A stretch of DNA of 64,000 bases from Panax quinquefolius (GCA_020205615.1 CM035162.1:42460464-42524463); one strand, 5' to 3'. Counted from the first letter of the stretch, positions 10,111 through 20,639 are shown. Notes: a model not told the origin generated them from the sequence alone. Program-made: numbers and translations.

Positions 10111-11222
10111 AAAGAATAAGGTTGATGATTTGTAGAAAGGGTTCAAGAAAACTTCATGTGTGAAGTTAAGGAGTTGGTGGAAAGGAAACCTGAAATACAT
10201 ACATACTTCTTCCAATCTTCAAAACGTAAGTTTTTAAATCTCTATTATTTCTCTCCCTACCCAAGAAAAAAGGAAGTGTTAAATTTCTCCAACTTTTTTG
10301 TTTTTGTTTTTATATTATACAGGGAGCATTCGAGCTTGGTGATTATTTTCTTTTCGGCCAAGGAAGAAGACGTGGGTCCAATTTTACTTCATTTGGATTC
10401 GTTCCAACTTCACTCGAGTGAAGTCATTTTCAATAACATCGAATGGGTCATATGCTTTGTGATATGCAATAAACAAGCTACGGTCAGTCCTATAATTTGC
10501 AACTAACTGATATATGTTTTATGATATGCAATAAACAAGTTGCGGTCAGTCCTATAATTTGCAATTTTTAATCAATGTAGGTCTTGTAACTAATTATAAA
10601 CAATTTTGAGTAATATTTCCATTTATTCTCATGAATCATTCGGGAATTTTTCACTAATTTGCTTTCTTAACTATTTTGTTTTTTAACTTAAAAATAAGTA
10701 AATTTGTGTGTGGATTTTTGATACAGGAGTGAAACAATTTGAAAAGAGAAAGTTCTTTAGATATTCTAATTGCAGACAACATCTCGCAAAATCTCTCGGC
10801 TAGAATCGTCAGTAAAACAGTTGAGGTAATCTCTTTCGTGAGTGCCTCAGATTTGATGTTTGCTTTCTTGTTTGAAAGCATGCCTACAAACCATTATTTT
10901 CTCTATATTTTAACTGTTATATTATGTTACTTGATTTCCCCATCAGGTTTCTCAACAAACGAACACATACGATTGTGGTCTCCGGAAAGATTCAAAATGA
11001 AAGATTTAGAAATGGTACAGTTTTGTCCTTTTTTTCTTAATTACTCTCTCACACACAAAATTTAAAACCTATATTTTACATCTGATTTATGTTCCGTACC
11101 TAATGTTCTCCTTGATTTGTTTGTGCTTTCAGTTTGGCGAGAAATGGTTTAAGTTGGAAGACGCATCTGCCTTGAGGGAGAAAATTCAGCCTGTAATAAA
11201 AGAAGAGCTGAAGAGACCTTGA
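9540..11222 (+). pseudogene. Ulp1-type SUMO protease (C48) C-terminal gene fragment, right copy
   Basis: This is the mirror copy of the left-arm gene. Blocks: a frameshifted version of the CHFF..FF exon (9610-9720); the KPEIHTYFFQSSKR block (about 10185-10225); EHSSLVII...ILLHLDS (about 10324-10400), where the Trp next to the catalytic His is lost by a 2-bp change; LKRESSLDILIADN (about 10739-10780); QQTNTYDCG (10953-10979), followed by a deletion of about 70 bp that removes the hydrophobic helix; and a well-kept last exon FGEKWFKLEDASALRE ending in TGA at 11220-11222. Introns with GT/AG-like edges are retained, so copying was from genomic DNA, not from cDNA. It is defective, but its lesions differ from those of the left copy. 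Confidence 0.8.
10062..10107. repeat. (TA)n microsatellite, right arm
   Basis: Uninterrupted alternating AT. It is the mirror partner of 8213-8246, about 12 bp longer. Confidence 0.95.
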
Positions 11223-12180
11223 CTTGAGAGAGAGAATTCGGTATATATATATAACTACTCATATACAGTATATGTATAGAGAGATATTTTGCTATATAAT
11301 GTATATATTTTAATATTCTCCGGGCAAAAAATTCTCCTTTTTAAAGCTATAATTTGTATTAATGTAATCTTGTTTTTTGTTGGATTGTTGCGCCTGTCAA
11401 TGGCCCTCAAACTAGCTCAGCAATGGGTGTGTGAACGGCCCTGACAGCGGTCCCCTGTTGCAGTGCCGATGACCCACAGCGGCCTTGCCCAGCAGCCCCC
11501 AACATCCCAGTAGCGGTGACCCGCCGGGGCGGACTTTCACCAAGCCAATTCACCCGCCGGGGAGGGAGTACACGTCAGCAAGAATTTTAATAAGTACCTG
11601 CCGAGGCGGGCTTCATCAGTTCAAAAATCCCTGCCTACAAAACAAACATTTAATTTTAAAAGGGATGTAGTACTTGTCTACAAGACTAACATTTAAAGTG
11701 GAGGCTATTTGGCAAGCCTTTAATACTTTAAGATTGTGACAGAAAGAGGTGTATGTAGCTTCATGCAGGGAGGAAAAATTTAGCCCGAATTTTGTCTCTA
11801 AAATATGAACTGAAAAATAATACAGTGCAGTTCATGAACTAACGCCATTTTACATAATCAAAAAATGAAATATGCAAAATACAGGCCAATTCATGAACCA
11901 CCACCATACTCGACCATTCACTTAGAAAACATTTGCTGTATATAATAAAACAGTAAGACAATAATAATAACAAGGAGAAGAAGAAAAACAACAAATACAA
12001 TCCCAAAAAAAAAGATAAGAGAAGAACAAGAAGATTTACATCACACCCACCAGACTTTTATATTGAATTACAACCTATTATGGATAAGGTTCACAAAATG
12101 TGCTTCATTCCCAACAATCTTGACCTTGGCTCTTCAATAGTGTTATCCAGAAATAACATAAGGGGGTACTTATGACAAAG

Positions 12181-12217
12181 GGAAAGGGGTGGGGGTGGGG
12201 GTGGTGGGGGGGGGGGC
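12181..12217 (+). repeat. G-rich run with G-quadruplex potential
   Basis: Several runs of four or more G separated by single T residues occur on the plus strand, enough for an intramolecular quadruplex. The context is non-coding. Confidence 0.6.
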
Positions 12218-12774
12218 ACAAATAAATGACGAGACAAAATTCTTATACTGAATGGACTAGAAGGGGAAAAATGATGGGGGCAAGGACAAAGAATTGCTCT
12301 AGGAAGCAAAAGCAACTAAAATGGAAACACTACATTAGCTTTCTATTTGTTTTCAGAGCCCTATGCCTAAACTTCTGTGCCACATATTTTCAGAAAAATA
12401 TAGTAATTTAAAAGACTTGAAGGGATCTAGATAATCTTAATTCTTAAAGAACAAACTCAGCATATCATGAAGACTTCAAATTATAAAAGGTTTGTCAATG
12501 GAATTTTTTATGCAGAAACCATCATTTTTGTGGCTTTTGTGCTCGAATATATGAGGAATTAGCTATAGTTTCCCCTTAAGCATGTATACACTAATTGTTA
12601 GCCTCGTGCATCCGACAGAAAGACTAGAGCATGCATCGTCTAGCTAGAGCTATTACTTTCTCCCTCTCTCCTCCACCTAAATGAATAATCAGGACGTTAA
12701 GCAAACAATCAAAATATAAAAACTTAACAAGATCCCCTAATCAAATAAACCTTAAGCAAGAGGTCTATATATCC

Positions 12775-13175
12775 TCAAACAACAACATTCATATAATTTA
12801 AAGGTATATCTTGTGATATTAAAATATTCTCCTCCTCAAATCGCCTCCGTTCTCTGTCATCATGTCGGGGGGAAAGTCTTTGAGTATGTCTAGCAGTTCC
12901 AACAACAACATTCATATAATTTAAAGGTATATATGTGTATAAACTCAACAGCAGAATCTAAAAAGAAGCTTGATAAACAAAGTATACATACAGTTTTGTA
13001 CCATGTTTATAGGGCAGATGCGAAGTCATCACAACACAAGTAAAAAACAACATACCTTTACTATAAACCCATCTCGTTCTTCACACTTCCTATCACGAAA
13101 TTCATCTTCTCTTCTACATTTTGCATCATCTTGTGATATTAAAATATATTCTCCTCAGATCGCCTCCGTTTTGAG
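12775..13175. repeat. Short locally repeated blocks
   Basis: CAACATTCATATAATTTAAAG followed by GTATAT occurs at about 12783 and again at about 12906. TCTTGTGATATTAAAATAT with CTCCTC and CGCCTCCGTT occurs at about 12808 and about 13128. This looks like a small local rearrangement rather than a known element. Confidence 0.6.
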
Positions 13176-13645
13176 TATAAATGGTTGACTTGCACAACCA
13201 CAACACAAACCAAAACATTGTCAGAGAAGACATCAATATTGGGTTATTACCAAGGATACTCAATTGTCTACAAGGGCATCATGCAAAAGAGCAAAATATA
13301 CCCCACTTAATCCGTGTTCCTGATAAATTCCCTGAGGTTCATACTAAAGTAGAAAGTCAGCACAGAGCCGCCTTCCAATCATCCACCTATGATATTTGTG
13401 AACAAAATTCTTGGAGATAGATCCATTGCATACTCCTTTGTATATATAATGAAACTTGATGGACAATGGAACCAAGAATAAAGCACAAACACAAAACATA
13501 ATTATATAAGGAGCTAAATAGGATTAACAGTTTCAAAATTATCCAAAGCTCAAATACACCGTTATGTAATAAAAATTCAGAGTTTATAATATTGTTCCTC
13601 TCTCCTCCATTCATCAAATTCCAACTCAGGGGGGAGCTTTGTTGC

Positions 13646-13875
13646 CTGCAATTAATAATAGTAATAAACTTCAATTATCATATCAATGGTTCAACACCAC
13701 AAATTTTATAATAAATAACATACCCCAACCGCTGCTTCATCAACTCATCATGTTTGTTGCCTGCAATTAATCATAGTTGCCATTAATAATAGTAATAAAC
13801 TTCAATTATTATAGTTCAACACAACAAATTTTCTAATAAATAACTTACCCCAACCTCTGCAACAACTCCTCATGC
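13646..13875. repeat. Imperfect tandem duplication of about 115-125 bp
   Basis: The block TTGCCTGCAATTAAT, AATAGTAATAAACTTCAATTAT, AACAAATTTT and TAATAAATAAC, CCCCAACC occurs twice. Each unit reads on the minus strand as a short exon plus its intron. Confidence 0.75.
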
Positions 13876-13879
13876 TGGG

Positions 13880-13881
<2 letters not shown>

Positions 13882-13931
<50 letters not shown>
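13882..13931. repeat. (TA)n microsatellite
   Basis: About 50 bp of alternating AT. Confidence 0.95.
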
Positions 13932-13934
<3 letters not shown>

Positions 13935-14579
13935 GTTTTCAATATGACCTTTAGAAATCTGCAAACATTAATTTAGGGAAACACAACTAAATCTTGTTAA
14001 TAGAAAATTTGTGTACTCCTAAGAATAGTGCAAGTCTAGGCCTAAGACACTTGCTATTTGAAATCATACCATCCTACTCATCTTGTTTATAATGTGGTCC
14101 ATTGCTTCAATATTTTTTCTACTTTCCCTTTCCCGGACTTCTTGTCCTGCCTCGCAAGTGCTTGCTGGAGCTCCTTCACCTCTTTTTCCCAGACGTCATT
14201 CTACCTTTTCAGTCCCTCCTGAATCTCTGCTCTCATATCCTTCCCCTCTTCAGCGACTGCAATCTGAAGCTCCGTCAACTGCCACTGGAGTAAGTTATTT
14301 GAAGCTTTATATTATTGATTTCATTTTCCTGCTTATTACCCTTGATGTGTTGCAATATATAATTGGTTAACATTAGCAACACCACACAAAAACCCAATTG
14401 GGGATACTTTTCAACAAGATGCAAGCATCTTTCTAGTAAAATGTTATTGATTTTAGCCGATGTTTTTTCTAAAAAATCTCCACTCACAGAATCGTTGTTC
14501 GACATTGTCTCGAGGATTAAAGAAGTGAAGAAGAGAGTACCTGAATTTTGTACAAGCACAGACGAAATATATCAATGAA

Positions 14580-16430
14580 TAGAGATTGAATCTGGACCAG
14601 CGCGTCACCCAAGATGATCATCATAAGGGCCATCGGGAGAGCTGGGTCTGCAAAATGTCTAGTCCGCCCTGCAGCATCGCTAGGGAGGATAGATGTTTAA
14701 ATAGGGTTGGTTTTGATTTATAAAATTTGGTACCCTGTCTGACACAGATCCCTATGATCAAATAGTGGAAGCAGCAATCCATCAAACAAAAGATCTTCCA
14801 AGAGATCCTTCATGAAATCGGGCTTGAAGCTCTCGCCTTACCCAACATCCATCAAACAAAGGATCTTCAAAGAGATCCGACAGAGCTTGAACTGGCACCC
14901 GCCCCTTCCATTCACATCGGTGCAAAATATTAAAGACAAGACACTTGCTCCACATCGATTGGCTGACAGTGCAAAGGCATTCTAGCAGCCCTCGATAAGG
15001 AAGAAGCCCGAGCTAAGCTTTAAACTAAAACTGCGGAGGCTGTTTTGTCCACGTCAATGACAACTCGATAGTCTTTTAGAGGGGTGGATCGGGAAGAGGA
15101 AATCTGGTGTGAGGTCCGAGGTCAACGGTAATATGTCACCCTGCTTTAATTTAATGAGAGTACTCTTTCCATTAGAATCTCTCCCAGCAGAGCTGCACTA
15201 ACAGGGTTACGTAAAGTAAAGATAATGTGAGTTCTCCTTCTTTCCTGTAGTTTAGGATTCCCTCTCTATGCTCATATCTATTTAGTCAAAAGGCTAGTTC
15301 AATCGCTCTGAGGAAGTACTAGAACTTTTTTTCAGTATCTCAAATAGGGTAATTCGTAATGCTCTCTTCCTTCCCGGATAGAGGTTGGTAGTCCCAATCT
15401 CACCATAGCAGATCGAACCCCGGTACAAAGGTTTCATCGACAGGAAAGTTTGTAAGGTAGAGTTCCTTGGCCTACTCCTTCGTTTTTTAAAACGACCAAA
15501 AGCACTAAGTGTGATCTAGTTCTTGTTCGTATAGTCTCAAAGTTTGCTTATAGAAAACGAGATTTTTAACCCTTCAGCAAGCGAGGAATTAGTCCATGCT
15601 AGTCTTGGTTGGTGGTACTTTATCATAATCATACAAAGGATTGTGGCAAGCAACAGAGAAAAAAGTGTTAGGGTGTAGCGTGAAGGCCCCCTCAAATGTT
15701 CCTTGAGTTGACGTCATTGGGCCGCGAGGATCTTCTTCAGCAAGTCTTTTCCCAAAGGTGTTCATTGACTCCTTTCTATTCTCTTTCGTCTATGGTTCCT
15801 CTTGCTATCGCAGGCTCAGGTGGACTTCTGTTTTTTCGTGAACCAACGGGTGAAGTCGTGTTGCGTCATGAGTCTACAAGCACACTCTGATCCCCTCCTT
15901 TCTCTGCGCTCTGTCACTCACTCGCTTGTTCACTTACGCCAAGCAGGCTCTTCTTTTCTTTGCTTACCCTTCTCGGAAACCCTAGGAGCCTCCACTGCCA
16001 TAGCTGCAGGATGCTAAGGAGCTTCTGTTGTAACATCTGAGTTGATTGAAATTCCTACTCCTACACTGTTGAGTTAGCCAGTTCCTTCAGGAGAGAATCC
16101 ACTCTGGAAGGTAAGGGGGAGACTCATAGGATCATCGACTTGCATGTGTTAAGCATGCCGCTAGAGTGGTTTAGGTTTAGATGCGGTTGATTACTCCTCA
16201 GCTATCTGTTGTCACGAATGTTGGCCTTTCTCAAATACCGGCTTTCATCAACTGATTCTAGGCATTCTATTTCATTAGATTAGGCATTCGTCATTATGAA
16301 CATGGTTACGTAAAAGCATTCTGTCCCAATTGATACATCCAATAAATAGAAGGCATTGGAGCGTAAAGCCTGTAAAGCGGGACGAAAGGAGGTAGCCGGT
16401 CTTTCCTTAACTGGACCCTGCGCAAGGAAA
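14580..16430. other. GC-richer stretch resembling plant mitochondrial DNA
   Basis: Composition changes clearly here, with many GC-richer tracts, balanced bases and phrases such as GGTACAAAGGTTTCATCGAC and GACGAAAGGAGGTAGCCGGT. This is the look of non-coding angiosperm mitochondrial DNA. The core is about 14960-16430; 14740-14890 contains the short repeated block CATCCATCAAACAAA..GATCTTC. No mitochondrial gene is recognised and the ORFs at 15696-16017 lack motifs. The right border is sharp, at the start of the direct repeat at 16431. A nuclear copy of mitochondrial DNA is an inference from composition only. Confidence 0.35.
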
Positions 16431-16719
16431 CCCCTTTCTTTTCTTCAGCAAATGTTACCAAGTATTTACATGATCTCTATGTGTGTGAACATTCATAATT
16501 AGACATATTTTTCTGTATTATAAATTTTTAGTGGTTACATTTTCTTACTATTATTTTGTTCACGCTAAGTTAATGTGATTTAATGTAGTTATTTCCTTTA
16601 AATACCTGCTCTTTGCCCCCTAAGCCCCAACTCCAATATTTATCACTTATCAACATGCAATTTCTGATTCTTTGTGGCTGCTTTTTAATTACTTTACATG
16701 TTTTGTTTACTAAATTCCT
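16431..16719 (+). repeat. Direct repeat R1 flanking a gene-fragment mosaic
   Basis: 289 bp nearly identical to 19746-20035, with only a few substitutions and small indels. It starts CCCCT(T)TCTTTTCTTCAGC and ends TTTACTAAATTCCT. It has no TG...CA ends, no PBS and no PPT, so it is not an obvious LTR. Confidence 0.9.
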
Positions 16720-16796
16720 GCTTCCATGGAGTATATATTTCTATTATAGGCTGCTAATCTGCTAAACTTCAATTTCTGTAATAGCTATAGACATTT

Positions 16797-17013
16797 GAAA
16801 TATCTGATTGGTTAGTCAAGGTAACAAATGGTGTGATTTTTGTAAAATCTTTATATCCAACAAGGCAACAATCCTACCAGCATTAGAAACCATGAGCTTG
16901 GTCAACGTCACAAAGATGTTGTTACCAAGAAGATTGCAACCATGAGACAGGAAAAAGCTGCCAAGGACAAAGAATAGAAGGAAGCTGCTCGTACCCTTGA
17001 ACAGATTGAAGTG
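16797..17013 (+). pseudogene. ZOP1-like zinc finger (matrin/U1-type) exon fragment
   Basis: The plus strand reads SQGNKWCDFCKIFIS, then after a small insertion NPTSIRNHELGQRHKDVV and KKIATMRQEKAAKDKE, a stop, and KEAARTLEQIE. It ends at a GTAAGTG donor (17014). This matches the N-terminal C2H2/matrin-type zinc finger and following helix of plant ZOP1 (WBP4-like), a pre-mRNA splicing and RNA-directed DNA methylation factor (family knowledge). The finger Cys pair and His pair are visible. A lost base near the start, the insertion after IFIS and the in-frame TAG (16976-16978) make it non-functional. The OCRE-like part of the gene is not clearly found downstream. Confidence 0.7.
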
Positions 17014-17385
17014 GTAAGTGTTCTCATTAAACCTAATCTACTTACCACCTAGTTGACATCACTTCTTATGATGGTCAAATTATTGTGATTTAACAAATAA
17101 CAATGTTTGAAGACTGTAAAGGATTGGATTTCTGAAGTTCATGTACAAAGAAGCTTCTGGTTGGTTGTACTGGCATAAAAACACTGACTTGGAGGTTAAA
17201 CCACACAAGAAAAAAAAGATGGAAGAAAGAAAAAAGATCATGAAGGTTAACCATTCTTATAAGTTCTTAAGGTAGCCCAAAAGTTTCCTATGGTACATCT
17301 TTATTTTATTTTTTCTTTTGGGGGTTTGTCAGATTGGCGTTGCATGGTTTGAACTAACATATGTGGTGTATTTCTTATTTGGCAG

Positions 17386-17457
17386 CCACTTGACTTCAGC
17401 CAGGGGGAGGCCTTTATAGTCAGAAACATTGCCAACATGGTCCCTCCATTTGACAAG
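17386..17457 (+). pseudogene. Beta carbonic anhydrase single-exon fragment
   Basis: A 72-bp exon bounded by GGCAG and GT encodes 24 residues that include [18 protein letters not shown]. This is the highly conserved block of plant beta carbonic anhydrases just before the second part of the zinc site. The frame is open and the splice edges are intact, but no other carbonic anhydrase exon is nearby. It sits in the same orientation as, and 370 bp downstream of, the ZOP1 fragment, although the two genes are unrelated. Confidence 0.7.
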
Positions 17458-17832
17458 GTTTGTCAATTAATTGGAATAAGCTCCTGGATAAAAATAACGT
17501 ATACTCCATTTAAATTGACATGGTTGTAAGCTTTATTTGTCAACTAACATGGACTCACTTCTTTGAGAATCTCATTCTGTTTTATAAATTCAGGCAAACT
17601 TCTTGTATAATTTAAGATTGAAGGTTAGTATGGCTGGGAATGTAATATATAGTCTGCCAGGAACTCTTTGCATTGTTACCTGTGTTATGTGTGAGGCTAA
17701 TGCTCTAGCTGCAATAGGAAACTGAAGACGAGAAGCTGCAATTAGCACATAAATTATTGGGCTTGTGTACCAGCATTTTAAAGGTTAGTGGTAATTCTTT
17801 CCCAAAGCTATGTATTATGGTCTTGGCCGATA

Positions 17833-18055
17833 GACGAAAATGGGTTACGGTATATGATCTTGTCTCGTGTAATAATGGGAAATATGGAGGTTGTTCATCC
17901 TGGATCTAAGCAGCTTCATCCGAATTGCTAGAATTTCGACAGTGGAGTTGATGATCTTAATAATCCAAGACATTATATAGTATGAGATATGAAGAAGAAT
18001 ACTCATATTTACCCACAATATGTTGTTTGTTTCAAGGCCTCCTTTGATACTGAAG
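17833..18055 (+). pseudogene. RCD1/SRO protein, PARP-like domain fragment
   Basis: The frame reads DENGLRYMILSRVIMGNMEV, PGSKQLHPN, FDSGVDDLNNPRHYIV and NTHIYPQYVV. These match the inactive PARP-like domain of plant RCD1/SRO stress regulators (family knowledge). Two in-frame stops (TAG before NFDSG, TGA replacing the Trp after HYIV) break it. A GAAG/GTGATA junction at the end looks like an exon border. Other SRO exons (WWE, RST) are not seen. Confidence 0.75.
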
Positions 18056-19745
18056 GTGATATTATACTCTATAAGTTCCTCCTTTTTTATTATTGTATAT
18101 TGTTCTATAAGGTGATATTATACTACTTGTATGAAAGTTTCTGATTGTAGATGTGTAGACTGAAGTAACGTGGACTGTTAGCTCAAAGGAGATATTACTT
18201 CATTTTCTAGACTTATTATTACACACCAGACTGAGCATACTTCATCCATTATACACTTGACTGGATTTAAGGTTTCTAGTCCATCTTATAGAAATCACTG
18301 ACTATTGATGCTTTTAATGCTCAAGAATTCAAAACCATAAACACTGCTACTATTATCACTGAATATCTGGATTTTGTGGCTTTTGCTTCTATATCATATT
18401 TTCAACTACTTGAAAGATTGGCTCTTCGCTTCTATTTCATACTCTCGTTGTTCGAATCGATCTATTGAACAAACGATAGATCTAAAACCTTGCCTACGCC
18501 CCCAAAACCAATCTGGAAAACCCTAATATCCCAAAGGTTGGAAGAATCTAGGTTTTATTGCATTCCAGTGATTGGATGGGAAGAAGAATTACATGTCGAG
18601 ACTTGTTTCTCTGGACTCGGTAATTGATTCTCCACAGAGAAGACATCGACAAGATCTGGCTCTACAGGGGGCGAAAGTCTAGAACAAGACACTGGTGATA
18701 TAAGAGTAACTGCCGCAGCTTTTAAGGTACCTAACTATCTATCTTGTTGTCAACTTTATCTACAGAATAGTGCTTTAAGCTCTCAGACAGTAATAAAAAT
18801 CTAGACACTGGAGATTTTTGGTCACATGTTTTCTGTTTTTCTCCCCTGCCCCATTTTTGTGGATTATTGTGCATATATATAAAAATCCCCATTTTTGTGG
18901 ATTGGATAAGAATTGAATGGATTGGGTAAAAAGACAATCTCAGGTGGACTATTGGGAATGGCGTGGGTGAAAAGAGAAAGTTGACTGCACATTTTGAAAG
19001 AAGTAAACTTGTTCTATTTTCTTTAGCTTTTTGTTGTTCTACTGCACATTTATCTTATATTTATGATCCCATTGGTGTGTAACAACTAAATATATGATGA
19101 CATATTTCATCAGCTTATTCCTTTTCCTCTTATTGCCTAACTGATTGCATTTTAATATGCTAATGTTATGTTGGTTATCAGATATGTGGTAAAAATGAAA
19201 GGCATTCAACCTTACTTTCCTTGTTTCAGTCTGATGCACCTCAGTCTGCCATTATAATTTTTGTTGTTGAGCAGGTTAGTGCCACCTATGGTTCTTAACA
19301 TATTGATTTATGTAGACCAAGGTAGTCCCTCTTTCCAGATTGGTTTTATTTCCCTTTTTGGATGTTTCAAAGCTTATGTGCCTAAGTTTTAACTTATGAT
19401 AGCATCACCATTATATCTTTGTTTTGAGAAAAAAAATCAAAACTTTGCATTATATGCCTATGTCATTGTTTTCTTAAAATGAGGGGTATTATGTTGCACC
19501 TCTTTATGTTAAGACTGTTGATTTAGAGGGGAACAAACAAAACATATATGTTTTAGATGTTGGTTTATGTGCAACTTTCTAGTTTCTTTTTTATTTTTGA
19601 TTTGTTTTTCAAAAAACTTTTGTTCCATACAACGCCATATATTGTACCTTTCAGATGGTTCATTCGTCTTACAAGGTGGATCCATCAATTTGTTTATTAT
19701 TATTTTACTGTACAGAGTCTAATCTACTATTAGATCAACCCACCT
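18056..19745. other. Non-coding remainder of the mosaic
   Basis: Mostly AT-rich intron-like sequence. At 18480-18720 there is a 5'-UTR-like stretch and a short frame starting ATG at 18591 (MSRLVSLDSVIDSPQRRH) that hits a stop. I do not recognise it, but it may be a fourth captured gene start. Confidence 0.3.
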
Positions 19746-20035
19746 CCCCTTCTTTTCTTCAGCAAATGTTACCAAGTATTTACATGATCTCTATGTGTGT
19801 GAACATTCATAATTAGACATATTTTTCTGTATTATAAATTTTTAGTGGTTACATTTTCTTACTATTATTTTGTTCTCGCTAAGTTAATGTGATTTAATGT
19901 AGTTATTTCCTTTAAATACCTGCTCTTTGCCCCCTAAGCCCCAATTCCAATATTTATATCACTTATCAACATGCAACTTCTGATTCTTTTGTGGCTGCTT
20001 TTTAATTACTTTACGTGTTTTGTTTACTAAATTCC
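19746..20035 (+). repeat. Direct repeat R2 flanking the mosaic
   Basis: The second copy of the 16431-16719 repeat. It differs by single substitutions and a TATA insertion. Its right edge abuts GC-rich coding-like DNA. Confidence 0.9.
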
Positions 20036-20608
20036 TTTGTGCTTCTACGCCCTTTTCGTCACAAGCCGATCCCGAGAAGCTGGGTTTCGGCAAGTGAACA
20101 AGCAACCCAGCAAGGGACTAGAGAAGCGTCCGCTGATGAAGACGCCATCAAGCAACAAAGGCTGGCATTCACAATGGATCTTCATCCAAGGGCCAAGCGT
20201 CAATAAACTTTCCGACTGGGCCGAGCACTCCCGAGCCAGCCCTACCCTGGCAGAAGTTTCCGAAGCACGACATCGAGCTAAGGAAGATTGTCGAGAAGCT
20301 GCCGCAGAGGGAGTGGGACATAGAGCTCTTGAATGACCAAAACTGGCTGTTCATGCATAAGTGTAAGTTCCCGAACCCCTCACCTGTTAGTTGAAATAAA
20401 TCTGCTTCCTTTTCTAACCCATTCTTGACTATCTTTCAGTGTCTCCCATTCGCCGGAGCAGCTTGTGAATGTCGGCCAACGGCCTCCGGTGATCACTGCT
20501 AAAATGCCCGAGGAAGCTGCCGAAGAGACCATCCCTACAACAACAACGCCGGATAATCCTAAGCTGGTGCAACCCATCCGAGCAATGGAACCTTCTGCAA
20601 AGCTTTAA
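20036..20608 (+). pseudogene. 'Putative gypsy-type transposon' protein fragment (PF04195-like)
   Basis: GC-rich DNA with SSNKGWHSQWIFIQG in one frame and, after a frame change near 20235, KFPKHDIELRKIV, REWDIELLNDQNW. This order (KGW..RFFFV, then a W, then a LLTxxNL-like motif) is that of plant proteins annotated as putative gypsy-type transposon. A possible intron (20368-20436) is followed by a second frame with PVITAKMPEEAAEE that stops at 20606-20608. The fragment is frameshifted and isolated. Confidence 0.5.
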
Positions 20609-20639
20609 TTCAATTATTATTATTTTCACTTGATGATCC

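Larger units (their letters stand above)
9312..11638 (-). repeat. Right arm of the 5-kb inverted duplication
   Basis: This is the inverted partner of 6625-9134. It is slightly shorter because of deletions, including about 70 bp in the exon coding for the Ulp1 catalytic cysteine and a gap replacing the region near 8000-8060. The (TA)n tract is longer here than in the left arm. It carries the Ulp1 exons on the plus strand. Confidence 0.85.
11639..13554. other. Stretch without recognised genes
   Basis: AT-rich sequence with scattered short ORFs that do not look coding. It contains the G-run at 12181-12217 and a set of short repeated blocks at 12775-13175. An ORF at 13181-13420 has mixed composition but no motif that I recognise. 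Confidence 0.4.
13555..14559 (-). pseudogene. Decayed multi-exon fragment, possibly plant transposase C-terminus
   Basis: On the minus strand a coiled-coil-like, Lys/Glu/Gln-rich frame (14290-14105; WQLTELQIAVAEEGKDMRAE, then after a stop KEVKELQQALARQDKK) is followed by small exon-like pieces: QHEELLQRLG near 13870 and HDELMKQRLG near 13740. The last is NKAPPELEFDEWRREEQ near 13640. They are flanked by TGCAG acceptors and GTATGT/GTAAGT-like donors. The last two introns are near-identical tandem copies (13646-13875). Such helical tails occur at the C-terminus of Ptta/En/Spm plant transposase-like proteins, but this assignment is weak. It could be another coiled-coil protein. Confidence 0.35.

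Noticed and set aside
6625..11638. A single Mutator-like element with 2.3-kb TIRs
   Set aside because: Long-TIR MULEs carrying Ulp1 domains exist, but no terminal TIR motif or 8-11-bp target duplication is visible at the outer ends, and the Ulp1 exons are of the host type with introns.
12091..12315. Minus-strand ORF with a poly-proline run
   Set aside because: The prolines come from the G-run on the other strand. The rest has no support.
14083..14370. Plus-strand ORF rich in Ser, Pro and Leu
   Set aside because: It is the shadow of the minus-strand coiled-coil frame, which has the more protein-like composition.
16431..20035. LTR retrotransposon bounded by the 289-bp repeats
   Set aside because: The repeats have no TG/CA ends, no adjacent PBS or PPT and no target duplication.
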